From Desulfobacterales bacterium CG23_combo_of_CG06-09_8_20_14_all_52_9 (GTDB taxonomy: Bacteria > Desulfobacterota > Desulfobacteria > Desulfobacterales > UBA2156), in contig PCSF01000104.1 in assembly GCA_002771315.1 (NCBI GenBank), forward strand, positions 1 through 5,033: DNA of 5,033 nt, in the 5' to 3' direction. How positions within the stretch are numbered: the stretch's first letter is position 1; each line of letters begins with the position of its first letter. The notes beneath the pieces were generated by a model. It did no database searches, had not been told where the DNA came from, and saw only the letters and a list, made by a program, of their open reading frames with translations. Positions 1 to 5,033 of the stretch are shown here, one piece after another. The translations under genes were made by a program, and so were the position numbers.

Positions 1-1051
1 AGCCGTCAAACGACAGGCCGAATCGCTTTTCAAAATCTTTCACGGCGATGCCCTCCCGCCTTCTGAGCCCCAAATAGACGGCCTCCATCTGCTGCTGGAT
101 CGTGGAGAGCGTCTCTTCACCTCCCACGGGCCGCATGTCCGACCTTGTTTCCTCCAAGTATCCATCGATGTCCCTGATATTCCACCATCGCTTGTTTTCT
201 CGAAATGAGTGGGCGCCGGGTCCCAGTCCCGCATAGGAAGCGAATATCCAATATTTCTGGTTATGCCTGGATCGGTTGAAACCCGAGATGCCTTCTCCCA
301 TTCGGGCAAAATTGGAAACCTCGTAATGCTCAAACCCATGATCCTCCAAGTAGCCAGACGTTGTCAGAAACAGGTCCGCTTGCCGCACCTGGGGCAGCGG
401 CTCAACTTCTCCGGACTCCCGCCGGGTGTAAAGAACCGTTCCCGGCTCATAGGAAAGCAGGTAACAGGACAGGTGACTCGGGTTCAAGTCCACGGCTTTT
501 TTCAAATCCGCAAGCCATACTTGTTCCGTCTGATCGGGAAGACCATAGATCAGGTCGATGCCGATATTCGTAAACCCGGCCCGGCCGGCCCCTTCTATTG
601 CCGCCACAGCCTCGGCGTCTGTATGGATGCGCCCCAGAAACGCCAGGTTTCGAGGATTAAAGGACTGGACGCCGATGTTGATCCGGTTGATTCCGGCCAT
701 CCGATACGCTTCAAGGCTCTTAGGATCCACGGTACCGGGATTGACTTCCAGCGTAACCTCTGTATCGCTTGAAAATCGGAACCGGTTTCTGGCTTTTTCC
801 AGGATCCCTCCGATCTCATGAGATGAAAGCAAGGAAGGGGTCCCGCCTCCAAAATAAATGGAATCAAAGGTAAGATCGACCCAATCCTTTGAAACGATCT
901 CCACTTCGCTGAAAACCGACCGGAGATAGGCCGGTTTCAGCTCAAGGTCGGTGACGGAATAAAAATCGCAATATGGGCATTTTTTAAGGCAAAAAGGAAC
1001 ATGGATGTAAAGACCTGCAAGGTCTGCCGCCGCAGCCTTAAGGGCTTGCAT
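1..1051 (-). CDS. hemW: HemW-like radical SAM protein (haem chaperone, formerly called oxygen-independent coproporphyrinogen III oxidase-like), C-terminus cut by window edge
   Basis: The minus frame is open from 1051 to the left edge, giving 350 residues. About 30-40 C-terminal residues are missing if it has the usual HemW length. Residues 14-30 carry the radical-SAM cluster motif CLKKCPYC (C21, C25, C28). It is followed by Asp-Phe (F30), not the fourth Cys (CxC) typical of true HemN, which favours HemW. Also visible are GGGTPS (68-73), EVNPGT (102-107), GVQSF (127-131), DLIYGLP (166-172), the HemW-type HNQKYW haem-binding signature (263-268) and GLGPGAHS (275-282). Family members are cytoplasmic iron-sulfur proteins; characterised HemW binds haem and delivers it to respiratory proteins. 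The start is uncertain. ATG at 1051 lies 40 bases after korC but has no clear ribosome site. In-frame GTG at 1078 and TTG at 1090 would lie 13 bases and 1 base after the korC stop. It is probably transcribed with kor. Confidence 0.9.
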   Translation of the reverse strand, partial: MQALKAAAADLAGLYIHVPFCLKKCPYCDFYSVTDLELKPAYLRSVFSEVEIVSKDWVDLTFDSIYFGGGTPSLLSSHEIGGILEKARNRFRFSSDTEVTLEVNPGTVDPKSLEAYRMAGINRINIGVQSFNPRNLAFLGRIHTDAEAVAAIEGAGRAGFTNIGIDLIYGLPDQTEQVWLADLKKAVDLNPSHLSCYLLSYEPGTVLYTRRESGEVEPLPQVRQADLFLTTSGYLEDHGFEHYEVSNFARMGEGISGFNRSRHNQKYWIFASYAGLGPGAHSFRENKRWWNIRDIDGYLEETRSDMRPVGGEETLSTIQQQMEAVYLGLRRREGIAVKDFEKRFGLSFDG

Positions 1052-1091
1052 GAGCCAACCGTCGGATAAGGCGGTCACTTTGAGACCCAAG

Positions 1092-1637
1092 TTATAATCT
1101 GGGCTCCTGGCCCATGGCCACTCCGAGTTCAAGGGCCTGGGTGTTGATTTCCAGAAAGCTGGGCGGAATGCGATCTTTAAGCGCCTTCAGAATGGATTCG
1201 GATTTGATGACCTGAGTGAGTCCCACCACAACCCCCAGCATGCAGATATTGAAAACGATGGGCTTACCTATTTTTTCCATGACCTTTTGATACATGGGAA
1301 GCTCGATTTGCCGGGCATCAACTTTTCGCTCAATTTTGACGTACCGGATATCGGTGATGAGCAGCCCTCCGGGACGAATGATGGCATAAAATTTATTATA
1401 GGCTTCCTGCGTCAGACAGACCAGAACATTAGGCTCATTGGCCTTGGGGAAATGGATCTCGCTATCCCAGATGATGACATCGGTTCGTGTGGCGCCCCCT
1501 CGGGCCTCCGGCCCGTAGGACTGGGACTGGACAGCCATCAGGTCCTCATAGAGCACCGCGGCTTCGGCCAGGATAATGGCCGCGGTGATCACCCCCTGAC
1601 CCCCTGAACCGGAAAAGACCATCCTGCATCGATTCAT
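1092..1637 (-). CDS. korC: 2-oxoglutarate:ferredoxin oxidoreductase, gamma subunit
   Basis: This 181-residue protein is the usual size of a free-standing gamma subunit of the 2-oxoacid:ferredoxin oxidoreductase superfamily. The N-terminus begins with the glycine-rich FSGSGGQGV motif (residues 8-16), followed by QSYGPEARGG (39-48), both hallmarks of the gamma domain. The gamma subunit is known to pack against the alpha/beta core and help form the CoA site; here that role is inferred from the family. I chose ATG 1637 because it puts the glycine-rich strand right at the N-terminus and has a GAGGA ribosome site at 1652-1648, 10 bases upstream, which overlaps the TGA stop of korB. An in-frame start at 1727 would add 30 residues lying inside korB and lacking family similarity. 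It is third after korD, with a 13-base gap to korB. The cytoplasmic location is inferred from the absence of a signal peptide or membrane segment. Confidence 0.93.
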   Translation of the reverse strand: MNRCRMVFSGSGGQGVITAAIILAEAAVLYEDLMAVQSQSYGPEARGGATRTDVIIWDSEIHFPKANEPNVLVCLTQEAYNKFYAIIRPGGLLITDIRYVKIERKVDARQIELPMYQKVMEKIGKPIVFNICMLGVVVGLTQVIKSESILKALKDRIPPSFLEINTQALELGVAMGQEPRL

Positions 1638-1653
1638 GCCGCAAATTTCCTCA
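1635..1653 (-). promoter_or_regulatory. Ribosome binding site of korC overlapping the korB stop codon
   Basis: The minus strand reads TGAGGA at the end of korB: the TGA stop (1653-1651) and the GAGGA ribosome site (1652-1648) share bases. The korC ATG at 1637 follows after 10 bases. This decides the short korC start over the longer in-frame one at 1727. Confidence 0.65.
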
Positions 1654-2457
1654 TTTGCCTTTGGTTTTGGCCCGTTCAATGATTTTATCGTATTCCCGGC
1701 AGTATTCCGGCCTCTCCTTCTGGACAAATATGCCGCGCTCGATAAGATCCGGGTTTTCCTTTTTCGCTTTAGAACCTAAGGGCGTGGTGTGATCCCTGTA
1801 ATAGGCCATCATTTCCACGGCGCTTCCCATCTTGTTTTTTCTCCCGAAATAGGTGGGGCACTGGGACAGAATCTCCACCACTGAAAAACCTTCATGCAGG
1901 ATGGCTTTCTTAAGAACATCGATCATCTGCTGCACATGGTAGGTGGTGGCGCGCGCCACGAAGGTGGCCCCGGCGGCGATGGAAAGCTCGACCACATCGA
2001 AGTCATAGTCGATGTTCGTGTAAGGCGCGGTGGTGGCCAGGGTGCCGTATCCGGACAAAGGACTGTATTGTCCGCCGGTCATCCCGTAAATCCGGTTGTT
2101 CATAATGATGGCCGTCATCTCGATATTGCGCCGGGCCGCATGGATAAAATGATTCCCTCCGATGGCCAAGGCGTCCCCATCCCCCATGGGGACAATGATA
2201 TTGAGTCCCGGGAGCCCCATCTTGACGCCCGTGGCAAAGGCCAGAGCCCGGCCGTGGAGGGTGTGCAAGGTGTGAAAATCGAGGTACCCCGATATTCGGG
2301 AGGAGCAACCGATGCCCGAAACCATGACGATTTCGTTTTTGCTCAGGCCCAGATCCTCAATGGCCCGAATCAGGGCGTTCATGACGATCCCGTGGCCGCA
2401 ACCCGGACACCACATATGGGGGAAAAAGCGTTCCCGAATGTAATCTTTGACCGGCAT
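1651..2457 (-). CDS. korB: 2-oxoglutarate:ferredoxin oxidoreductase, beta (TPP-binding) subunit
   Basis: This 268-residue protein is the beta subunit, which holds thiamine pyrophosphate and a [4Fe-4S] cluster where the 2-oxoacid is decarboxylated. WCPGCGHG gives C17 and C20, GIGCSS gives C51 and SQCPTYFG gives C200; by family comparison these four cysteines bind the cluster. The TPP/Mg motif starts with GDGD (92-95) and ends at the paired Asn (120-121), followed by YGMTGGQ (125-130 after Tyr). Length and motifs match KorB-type subunits, which form a clade with related branched-chain (Vor) and other 2-oxoacid enzymes. The 2-oxoglutarate assignment therefore rests partly on the four-gene order and the neighbouring aconitase. 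Start 2457 lies 4 bases after the korA stop and has GAGGGG at 2472-2467, 9 bases upstream inside the end of korA, suggesting translational coupling. No key residue appears to be missing. Confidence 0.93.
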   Translation of the reverse strand: MPVKDYIRERFFPHMWCPGCGHGIVMNALIRAIEDLGLSKNEIVMVSGIGCSSRISGYLDFHTLHTLHGRALAFATGVKMGLPGLNIIVPMGDGDALAIGGNHFIHAARRNIEMTAIIMNNRIYGMTGGQYSPLSGYGTLATTAPYTNIDYDFDVVELSIAAGATFVARATTYHVQQMIDVLKKAILHEGFSVVEILSQCPTYFGRKNKMGSAVEMMAYYRDHTTPLGSKAKKENPDLIERGIFVQKERPEYCREYDKIIERAKTKGK

Positions 2458-2461
2458 CCTT

Positions 2462-3610
2462 CTAAACCCCTCTTCCCTGGATCACCCGGAGGATGTTACG
2501 GATATCCGTGGGCGTAATGAGTGATCCGTCGATTCGATTGGCCAAAAAAACCTTTTCCGGATCGTCCACCGCCAGTTTGACGGTCTGCAGGATCTGCCCC
2601 ATGTTCATCTCCACCACCAGAACGATCTCCGGAGTCTTGCAGCGGTCGCGGATCAGATCGATAGGAAACGGCCACAAGGTCTGAAGCTCCAGAAGCCCGA
2701 CCCTTTCTCCTCGGGGCCGTCGGTTTTGGACGACATGCAACGCACTTCTCGCCGAGGATCCGTAGGAAATGAGCAGGACCTGGGCGTCATCCACAAAATA
2801 TTCCTTGCACCGGGCGATTCGATTTGTGTTGTTATTGATCTTATCGATGAGATGTCGCAACAATCCCTGGACTACGCCGGGATTATTCGACGGAAACCCC
2901 CACATGTCATGGAACAGCCCCGTCACATTGTAGCGGTGCACCCCGCCGAAGTCCGACATGGGAAGACGGCCATCCTCCCGGGGAAGATACGGATGATAAT
3001 CGACACCTTCCGGCACGGAGGTCCGCAGCCGTTCGAGCAGGGGGATCTCGTCTTTTTCGGGCAGAATCAGACGCTCCCGCATGTGCCCTACCACCTCGTC
3101 GAAAAGGAGGATCACCGGGGTCCGGTAAGTTTCCGCCAGGTTGAAGGCCTCCACGGTCATGAGGAAAACGTCCTGATGATTGGAAGCGGTGAGGGCGATC
3201 ACGGCGTGATCGCCATGGGTTCCCCACCGGGCCTGGTTGATGTCCCCTTGAGAAACACTGGTGGGAAGCCCGGTGGACGGTCCCCCCCGCTGGACGTTTA
3301 CGATCACACAGGGAATCTCCGTCATGATGGCATATCCCAGGGCCTCTTGCATCAGGGAGAACCCCGGACCGCTTGTGGCCGTCATCACCTTGTGGCCGGT
3401 CAGTGACGCTCCGATAATGGCGCACATGGAGGCGATTTCGTCTTCCATCTGGATAAACTTGCCGCCTTGCTGCGGAAGCCGGTGGGACAGATGCTCGGCG
3501 ATCTCCGTGGAGGGGGTGATCGGGTATCCGGCGAAAAAGTCGAGACCGGCGTAAAGCGCCCCTTCGACACAGGCTTCGTTTCCCTGGACAAACTTGATGT
3601 TCTTCTTCAT
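2462..3610 (-). CDS. korA: 2-oxoglutarate:ferredoxin oxidoreductase, alpha subunit
   Basis: This is a 382-residue alpha subunit. The pyrimidine-binding domain shows GYPITPSTE (28-36), QMEDEIAS (54-61, containing the Glu-rich TPP-contact segment), TATSGPGFSLM (77-87) and VQRGGPSTGLPT (106-117). The second, transketolase-C-like domain shows ISYGSSARSA (281-290), LELQTLWPFP (307-316) and VVEMNMGQI (332-340). With KorB it forms the active-site core that converts 2-oxoglutarate and CoA to succinyl-CoA and CO2 using ferredoxin, and the reverse in reductive pathways. No gamma domain is fused, consistent with the separate korC. I chose ATG 3610: it overlaps the korD stop as ATGA and has GGAGG at 3622-3618 with a 7-base spacer. 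A start 16 codons upstream (3658) would lie wholly within korD and has no such support. The 2-oxoglutarate specificity is inferred from gene order and the neighbouring aconitase, not from a diagnostic residue. Confidence 0.93.
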   Translation of the reverse strand: MKKNIKFVQGNEACVEGALYAGLDFFAGYPITPSTEIAEHLSHRLPQQGGKFIQMEDEIASMCAIIGASLTGHKVMTATSGPGFSLMQEALGYAIMTEIPCVIVNVQRGGPSTGLPTSVSQGDINQARWGTHGDHAVIALTASNHQDVFLMTVEAFNLAETYRTPVILLFDEVVGHMRERLILPEKDEIPLLERLRTSVPEGVDYHPYLPREDGRLPMSDFGGVHRYNVTGLFHDMWGFPSNNPGVVQGLLRHLIDKINNNTNRIARCKEYFVDDAQVLLISYGSSARSALHVVQNRRPRGERVGLLELQTLWPFPIDLIRDRCKTPEIVLVVEMNMGQILQTVKLAVDDPEKVFLANRIDGSLITPTDIRNILRVIQGRGV

Positions 3611-3825
3611 TCGGAAACCTCCGGCTCCGCAACCACTTCGATGGCGAGGTCCGGGCACCTGAGTTCACAAAGTCGGCAACAGATACAGTCCTGCGGACGC
3701 ACAACACTGACTTTGTCCTGTGCATTCAGTTCCAGCACCGACTTCGGGCAAAATGCCACGCAAATCCCGCACCCTTTGCACCAGTCTGTCTGGATGCGAT
3801 GTTCTTTTAATTTCGCCTTGGCCAT
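3607..3825 (-). CDS. korD: 2-oxoglutarate:ferredoxin oxidoreductase, delta subunit (2x[4Fe-4S] ferredoxin)
   Basis: This 72-residue protein has two complete CxxCxxCxxxCP motifs: C16, C19, C22, C26 and C47, C50, C53, C57, each set followed by Pro. That is the standard arrangement for two [4Fe-4S] clusters, so it should carry electrons between the KorAB core and soluble ferredoxin. A ninth cysteine (C49) sits inside the second motif and is not part of the canonical spacing. The first helix is basic (KAKLKEHR) and the tail acidic (EPEVSE). It leads the kor genes, as in other korDABC clusters, and its TGA stop overlaps the korA ATG by 4 bases. The start at 3825 is supported by AGGA at 3834-3831 with a 5-base spacer; a second AAGGA lies at 3844-3840. 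Taken alone it could be any small bacterial ferredoxin; the context makes the delta subunit the better call. Confidence 0.92.
   Translation of the reverse strand: MAKAKLKEHRIQTDWCKGCGICVAFCPKSVLELNAQDKVSVVRPQDCICCRLCELRCPDLAIEVVAEPEVSE
3608..3622 (-). promoter_or_regulatory. Ribosome binding site and ATGA stop/start overlap deciding the korA start
   Basis: On the minus strand GGAGG (3622-3618) is followed by a 7-base spacer and ATG at 3610. It is the best Shine-Dalgarno match in the window. The ATG shares bases with the TGA of korD, so ribosomes finishing korD can re-initiate on korA. Confidence 0.75.
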
Positions 3826-3925
3826 CTATATCCTTTTATTCCTTAAAACCGTTCTTCTTTCTGCTTTTCATCACCCGAATACCGGCTAAAAAGTTGGGCT
3901 ACCCTACCACGTCCCGAAGCTGTTT
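3826..3925 (-). promoter_or_regulatory. 100-base leader between aconitase and korD; no clear promoter
   Basis: This is the only gap of any size in the window. Read on the minus strand it holds a weak hairpin followed by five T (3907-3888), a possible 11-codon frame (3871-3836), then a purine-rich stretch with two AAGGA copies (3844-3840 and 3835-3831) ahead of the korD ATG. I found no good paired -35/-10 boxes. Whether korD has its own promoter or is read through from aconitase is not settled by the sequence. Confidence 0.35.
3888..3907 (-). terminator. Weak hairpin plus T-run after the aconitase gene, possible terminator or attenuator
   Basis: On the minus strand GTAGGG, a three-base loop TAG and CCCAAC are followed directly by TTTTT. 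The stem has five pairs and one A-A mismatch, so it is short and probably unstable. Its placement about 20 bases after the aconitase stop fits an intrinsic terminator, but it may be too weak to act, and read-through into korD is quite possible. Confidence 0.25.
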
Positions 3926-5033
3926 TCAATCGGCGGCTTTCAGAATCTTCCTTACGACATACGGCAGGATTCCGCCATGCAGGAAATAGTCCACCTCAAT
4001 GGGCGTATCGAGCCGAGCGATGACCGGAAACCGAAGCATCGATCCGTCTTCTTTCACCGCCGTTACCTCGAGTCTCTTCCGGGGCTGAACCGATGCGATT
4101 CCCCGGATGGAAACGATTTCGGATCCGCAAAGCTTCAGCGCTTCGAGTGCCCCTTTTTCGGTAAAAACAAGCGGCAAGATCCCCATCCCCACCAGGTTGC
4201 TCCTATGGATCCGCTCGAAGGATTCAGCAATTACGGCTCGAACACCCAGAAGCCGGGTCCCTTTGGCCGCCCAATCCCGGGATGAGCCGGTCCCGTATTC
4301 TTTCCCGGCTAAAACCACCAGGGGAATCCCTTCCTTTTTATAAGCGCAAGCGGCATCGAAGACAGCCATCTCTTTTTTTCCCGGAAACTTGAGGGTAAAG
4401 CTCCCTTCCTTGGGCGCCACCAGCTTGTTCTTGATCCGGATATTGCCGAATGTCCCCCGTATCATCACCTCATGATTCCCCCTGCGGGCTCCATAGGAGT
4501 TGAAATCCACGGGGGAAACGCCTTGATCCATGAGGTATCGGCCGGCCGGAGAACTGCTGGGAATCGCGCCGGCCGGAGAAATATGGTCGGTAGTCACCGA
4601 ATCCCCGAGGTACAATAGCACCCGAGCGTCATCGATGTCCTTTGAATCTTCCCTCTCCATCCTGAACCCTTCGAAATATGGCGGCTCTTTTATATAGGTC
4701 GATCCTTGGGCCCACGGGAATGTGGTGCTCTTTCCCGCCGACATCTCCTTCCAGAACGTATCTCCCTTAAAAACCCGTCGATAGGTCTTTTGAAAAAATC
4801 GCCTCTTGACGTGGCGTTCGATGAGCCGTTGCACCATTTCTTTGGAAGGCCAGATGTCTTTCAGGTATACCGGTTCACCGTTGGGATCCAATCCGATGGG
4901 CTCTTGGGTCAGATCGATATCGATCTTCCCGGCAAGTGCGAAACAAACGACGAGCATGGGGGAGGCTAAAAAATTGGCCCGCACCTTCTGGTGGATCCGG
5001 GCCTCGAAGTTCCGGTTTCCGGAAAGGACCGCG
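3926..5033 (-). CDS. acnA: Aconitate hydratase, AcnA/IRP1 type, C-terminal 368 residues (start beyond right edge)
   Basis: Aconitase interconverts citrate and isocitrate through cis-aconitate in the cytoplasm. The visible part starts in domain 3 at LSGNRNFEAR (visible residues 3-12), whose two Arg (7 and 12) match the substrate-binding pair of the AcnA/IRP1 family. After a linker comes the swivel domain: GDSVTTDHISPAG (143-155), FNSYGARRGN (177-186) with an active-site Arg, YGTGSSRDW (246-254) with the catalytic Ser250 and Arg252, and ESFERIHRSNLVGMGILPL (270-288). The ending EVDYFLHGGILPYV is typical of AcnA and absent from AcnB. AcnA proteins run to about 890 residues, so roughly 520 are missing, including the three cluster-binding cysteines. 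Small departures from the usual family wording are FEAR for FEGR and SPMLVVCFALAG for SPPLVVAYALAG. The stop is TGA at 3928-3926. It lies 100 bases ahead of korD on the same strand. Confidence 0.96.
   Translation of the reverse strand, partial: AVLSGNRNFEARIHQKVRANFLASPMLVVCFALAGKIDIDLTQEPIGLDPNGEPVYLKDIWPSKEMVQRLIERHVKRRFFQKTYRRVFKGDTFWKEMSAGKSTTFPWAQGSTYIKEPPYFEGFRMEREDSKDIDDARVLLYLGDSVTTDHISPAGAIPSSSPAGRYLMDQGVSPVDFNSYGARRGNHEVMIRGTFGNIRIKNKLVAPKEGSFTLKFPGKKEMAVFDAACAYKKEGIPLVVLAGKEYGTGSSRDWAAKGTRLLGVRAVIAESFERIHRSNLVGMGILPLVFTEKGALEALKLCGSEIVSIRGIASVQPRKRLEVTAVKEDGSMLRFPVIARLDTPIEVDYFLHGGILPYVVRKILKAAD

Noticed and set aside
209..772. 187-codon plus-strand frame opposite hemW
   Set aside because: The opposite strand gives a continuous HemW protein with every family motif; this frame has none.
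1894..2517. 207-codon open frame on the plus strand, antisense to korB
   Set aside because: It is a mirror of the strongly conserved korB/korA coding sequence. The translation is glycine- and histidine-rich low-information sequence with no recognisable motif.
2726..3406. 226-codon open frame on the plus strand, antisense to korA
   Set aside because: It lies wholly within korA on the opposite strand, where all conserved alpha-subunit motifs are found. It has no motif of its own.
3611..3658. 16-residue N-terminal extension of korA
   Set aside because: It would lie entirely inside korD, adds no family similarity and ignores the good GGAGG site in front of ATG 3610.
2907..3725. 272-codon minus-strand frame overlapping korD and korA
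   Set aside because: It is out of frame with both real genes. Its Arg/Pro-rich composition is typical of a frame-shifted shadow.
3901..3929. Possible promoter for korD: TTGAAA (3929-3924), 17-base spacer, TAGGGT (3906-3901), minus strand
   Set aside because: The -35-like box is good but overlaps the aconitase stop, and the -10-like box matches only three of six consensus bases. I cannot support it as a promoter.
4541..4580. 13-base direct repeat (gccggccggagaa) at 4541 and 4568
   Set aside because: Both copies encode the two Ser-Pro-Ala-Gly motifs present in this part of aconitases, so the repeat follows from protein conservation and not from a DNA element.
1..5033. Search for CRISPR arrays, insertion sequences, tRNA/rRNA genes, toxin-antitoxin or defence genes
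   Set aside because: No spaced repeats, terminal inverted repeats, transposase or RNA-gene signature was seen. About 97% of the window is conserved metabolic coding sequence on one strand.

Overview
The window reads as ordinary, well-conserved central metabolism from an anaerobic bacterium. Every gene lies on the minus strand, so transcription runs from the right edge towards the left. The gene content is an AcnA-type aconitase, a four-subunit ferredoxin-dependent 2-oxoacid oxidoreductase and a HemW-like radical-SAM protein. Use of a ferredoxin-linked 2-oxoglutarate enzyme points to an anaerobe or microaerophile. A sulfate-reducing or syntrophic Desulfobacterota is my best guess from this gene combination, but that is inference and the window holds no taxonomic marker.

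Layout, right to left in transcription order. Positions 5033-3926 hold the C-terminal 368 residues of aconitase, cut by the right edge. A 100-base gap follows (3925-3826), with a weak hairpin and a possible 11-codon leader frame. Then comes a tight korDABC cluster: a two-cluster ferredoxin subunit (3825-3607), the alpha subunit (3610-2462), the TPP-binding beta subunit (2457-1651) and the gamma subunit (1637-1092). The junctions are a 4-base ATGA overlap, a 4-base gap and a 13-base gap, as expected for coupled translation of one complex. Last is hemW (1051 or slightly upstream, running off the left edge), with 350 residues visible.

How they work together: aconitase interconverts citrate and isocitrate. 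Isocitrate dehydrogenase, not in the window, would link isocitrate to 2-oxoglutarate. The Kor complex then interconverts 2-oxoglutarate plus CoA with succinyl-CoA plus CO2, passing electrons to or from ferredoxin. The set could serve an oxidative TCA cycle, a reductive cycle or only glutamate/2-oxoglutarate synthesis; the sequence alone cannot say which. HemW is probably a co-transcribed passenger or a haem-handling partner.

I looked on both strands for mobile elements, repeat arrays, RNA genes and hidden small genes and found none I can support. I see no novel system here. The points worth a second look are the acn-kor linkage, the short leader region before korD, and the undecided hemW start.
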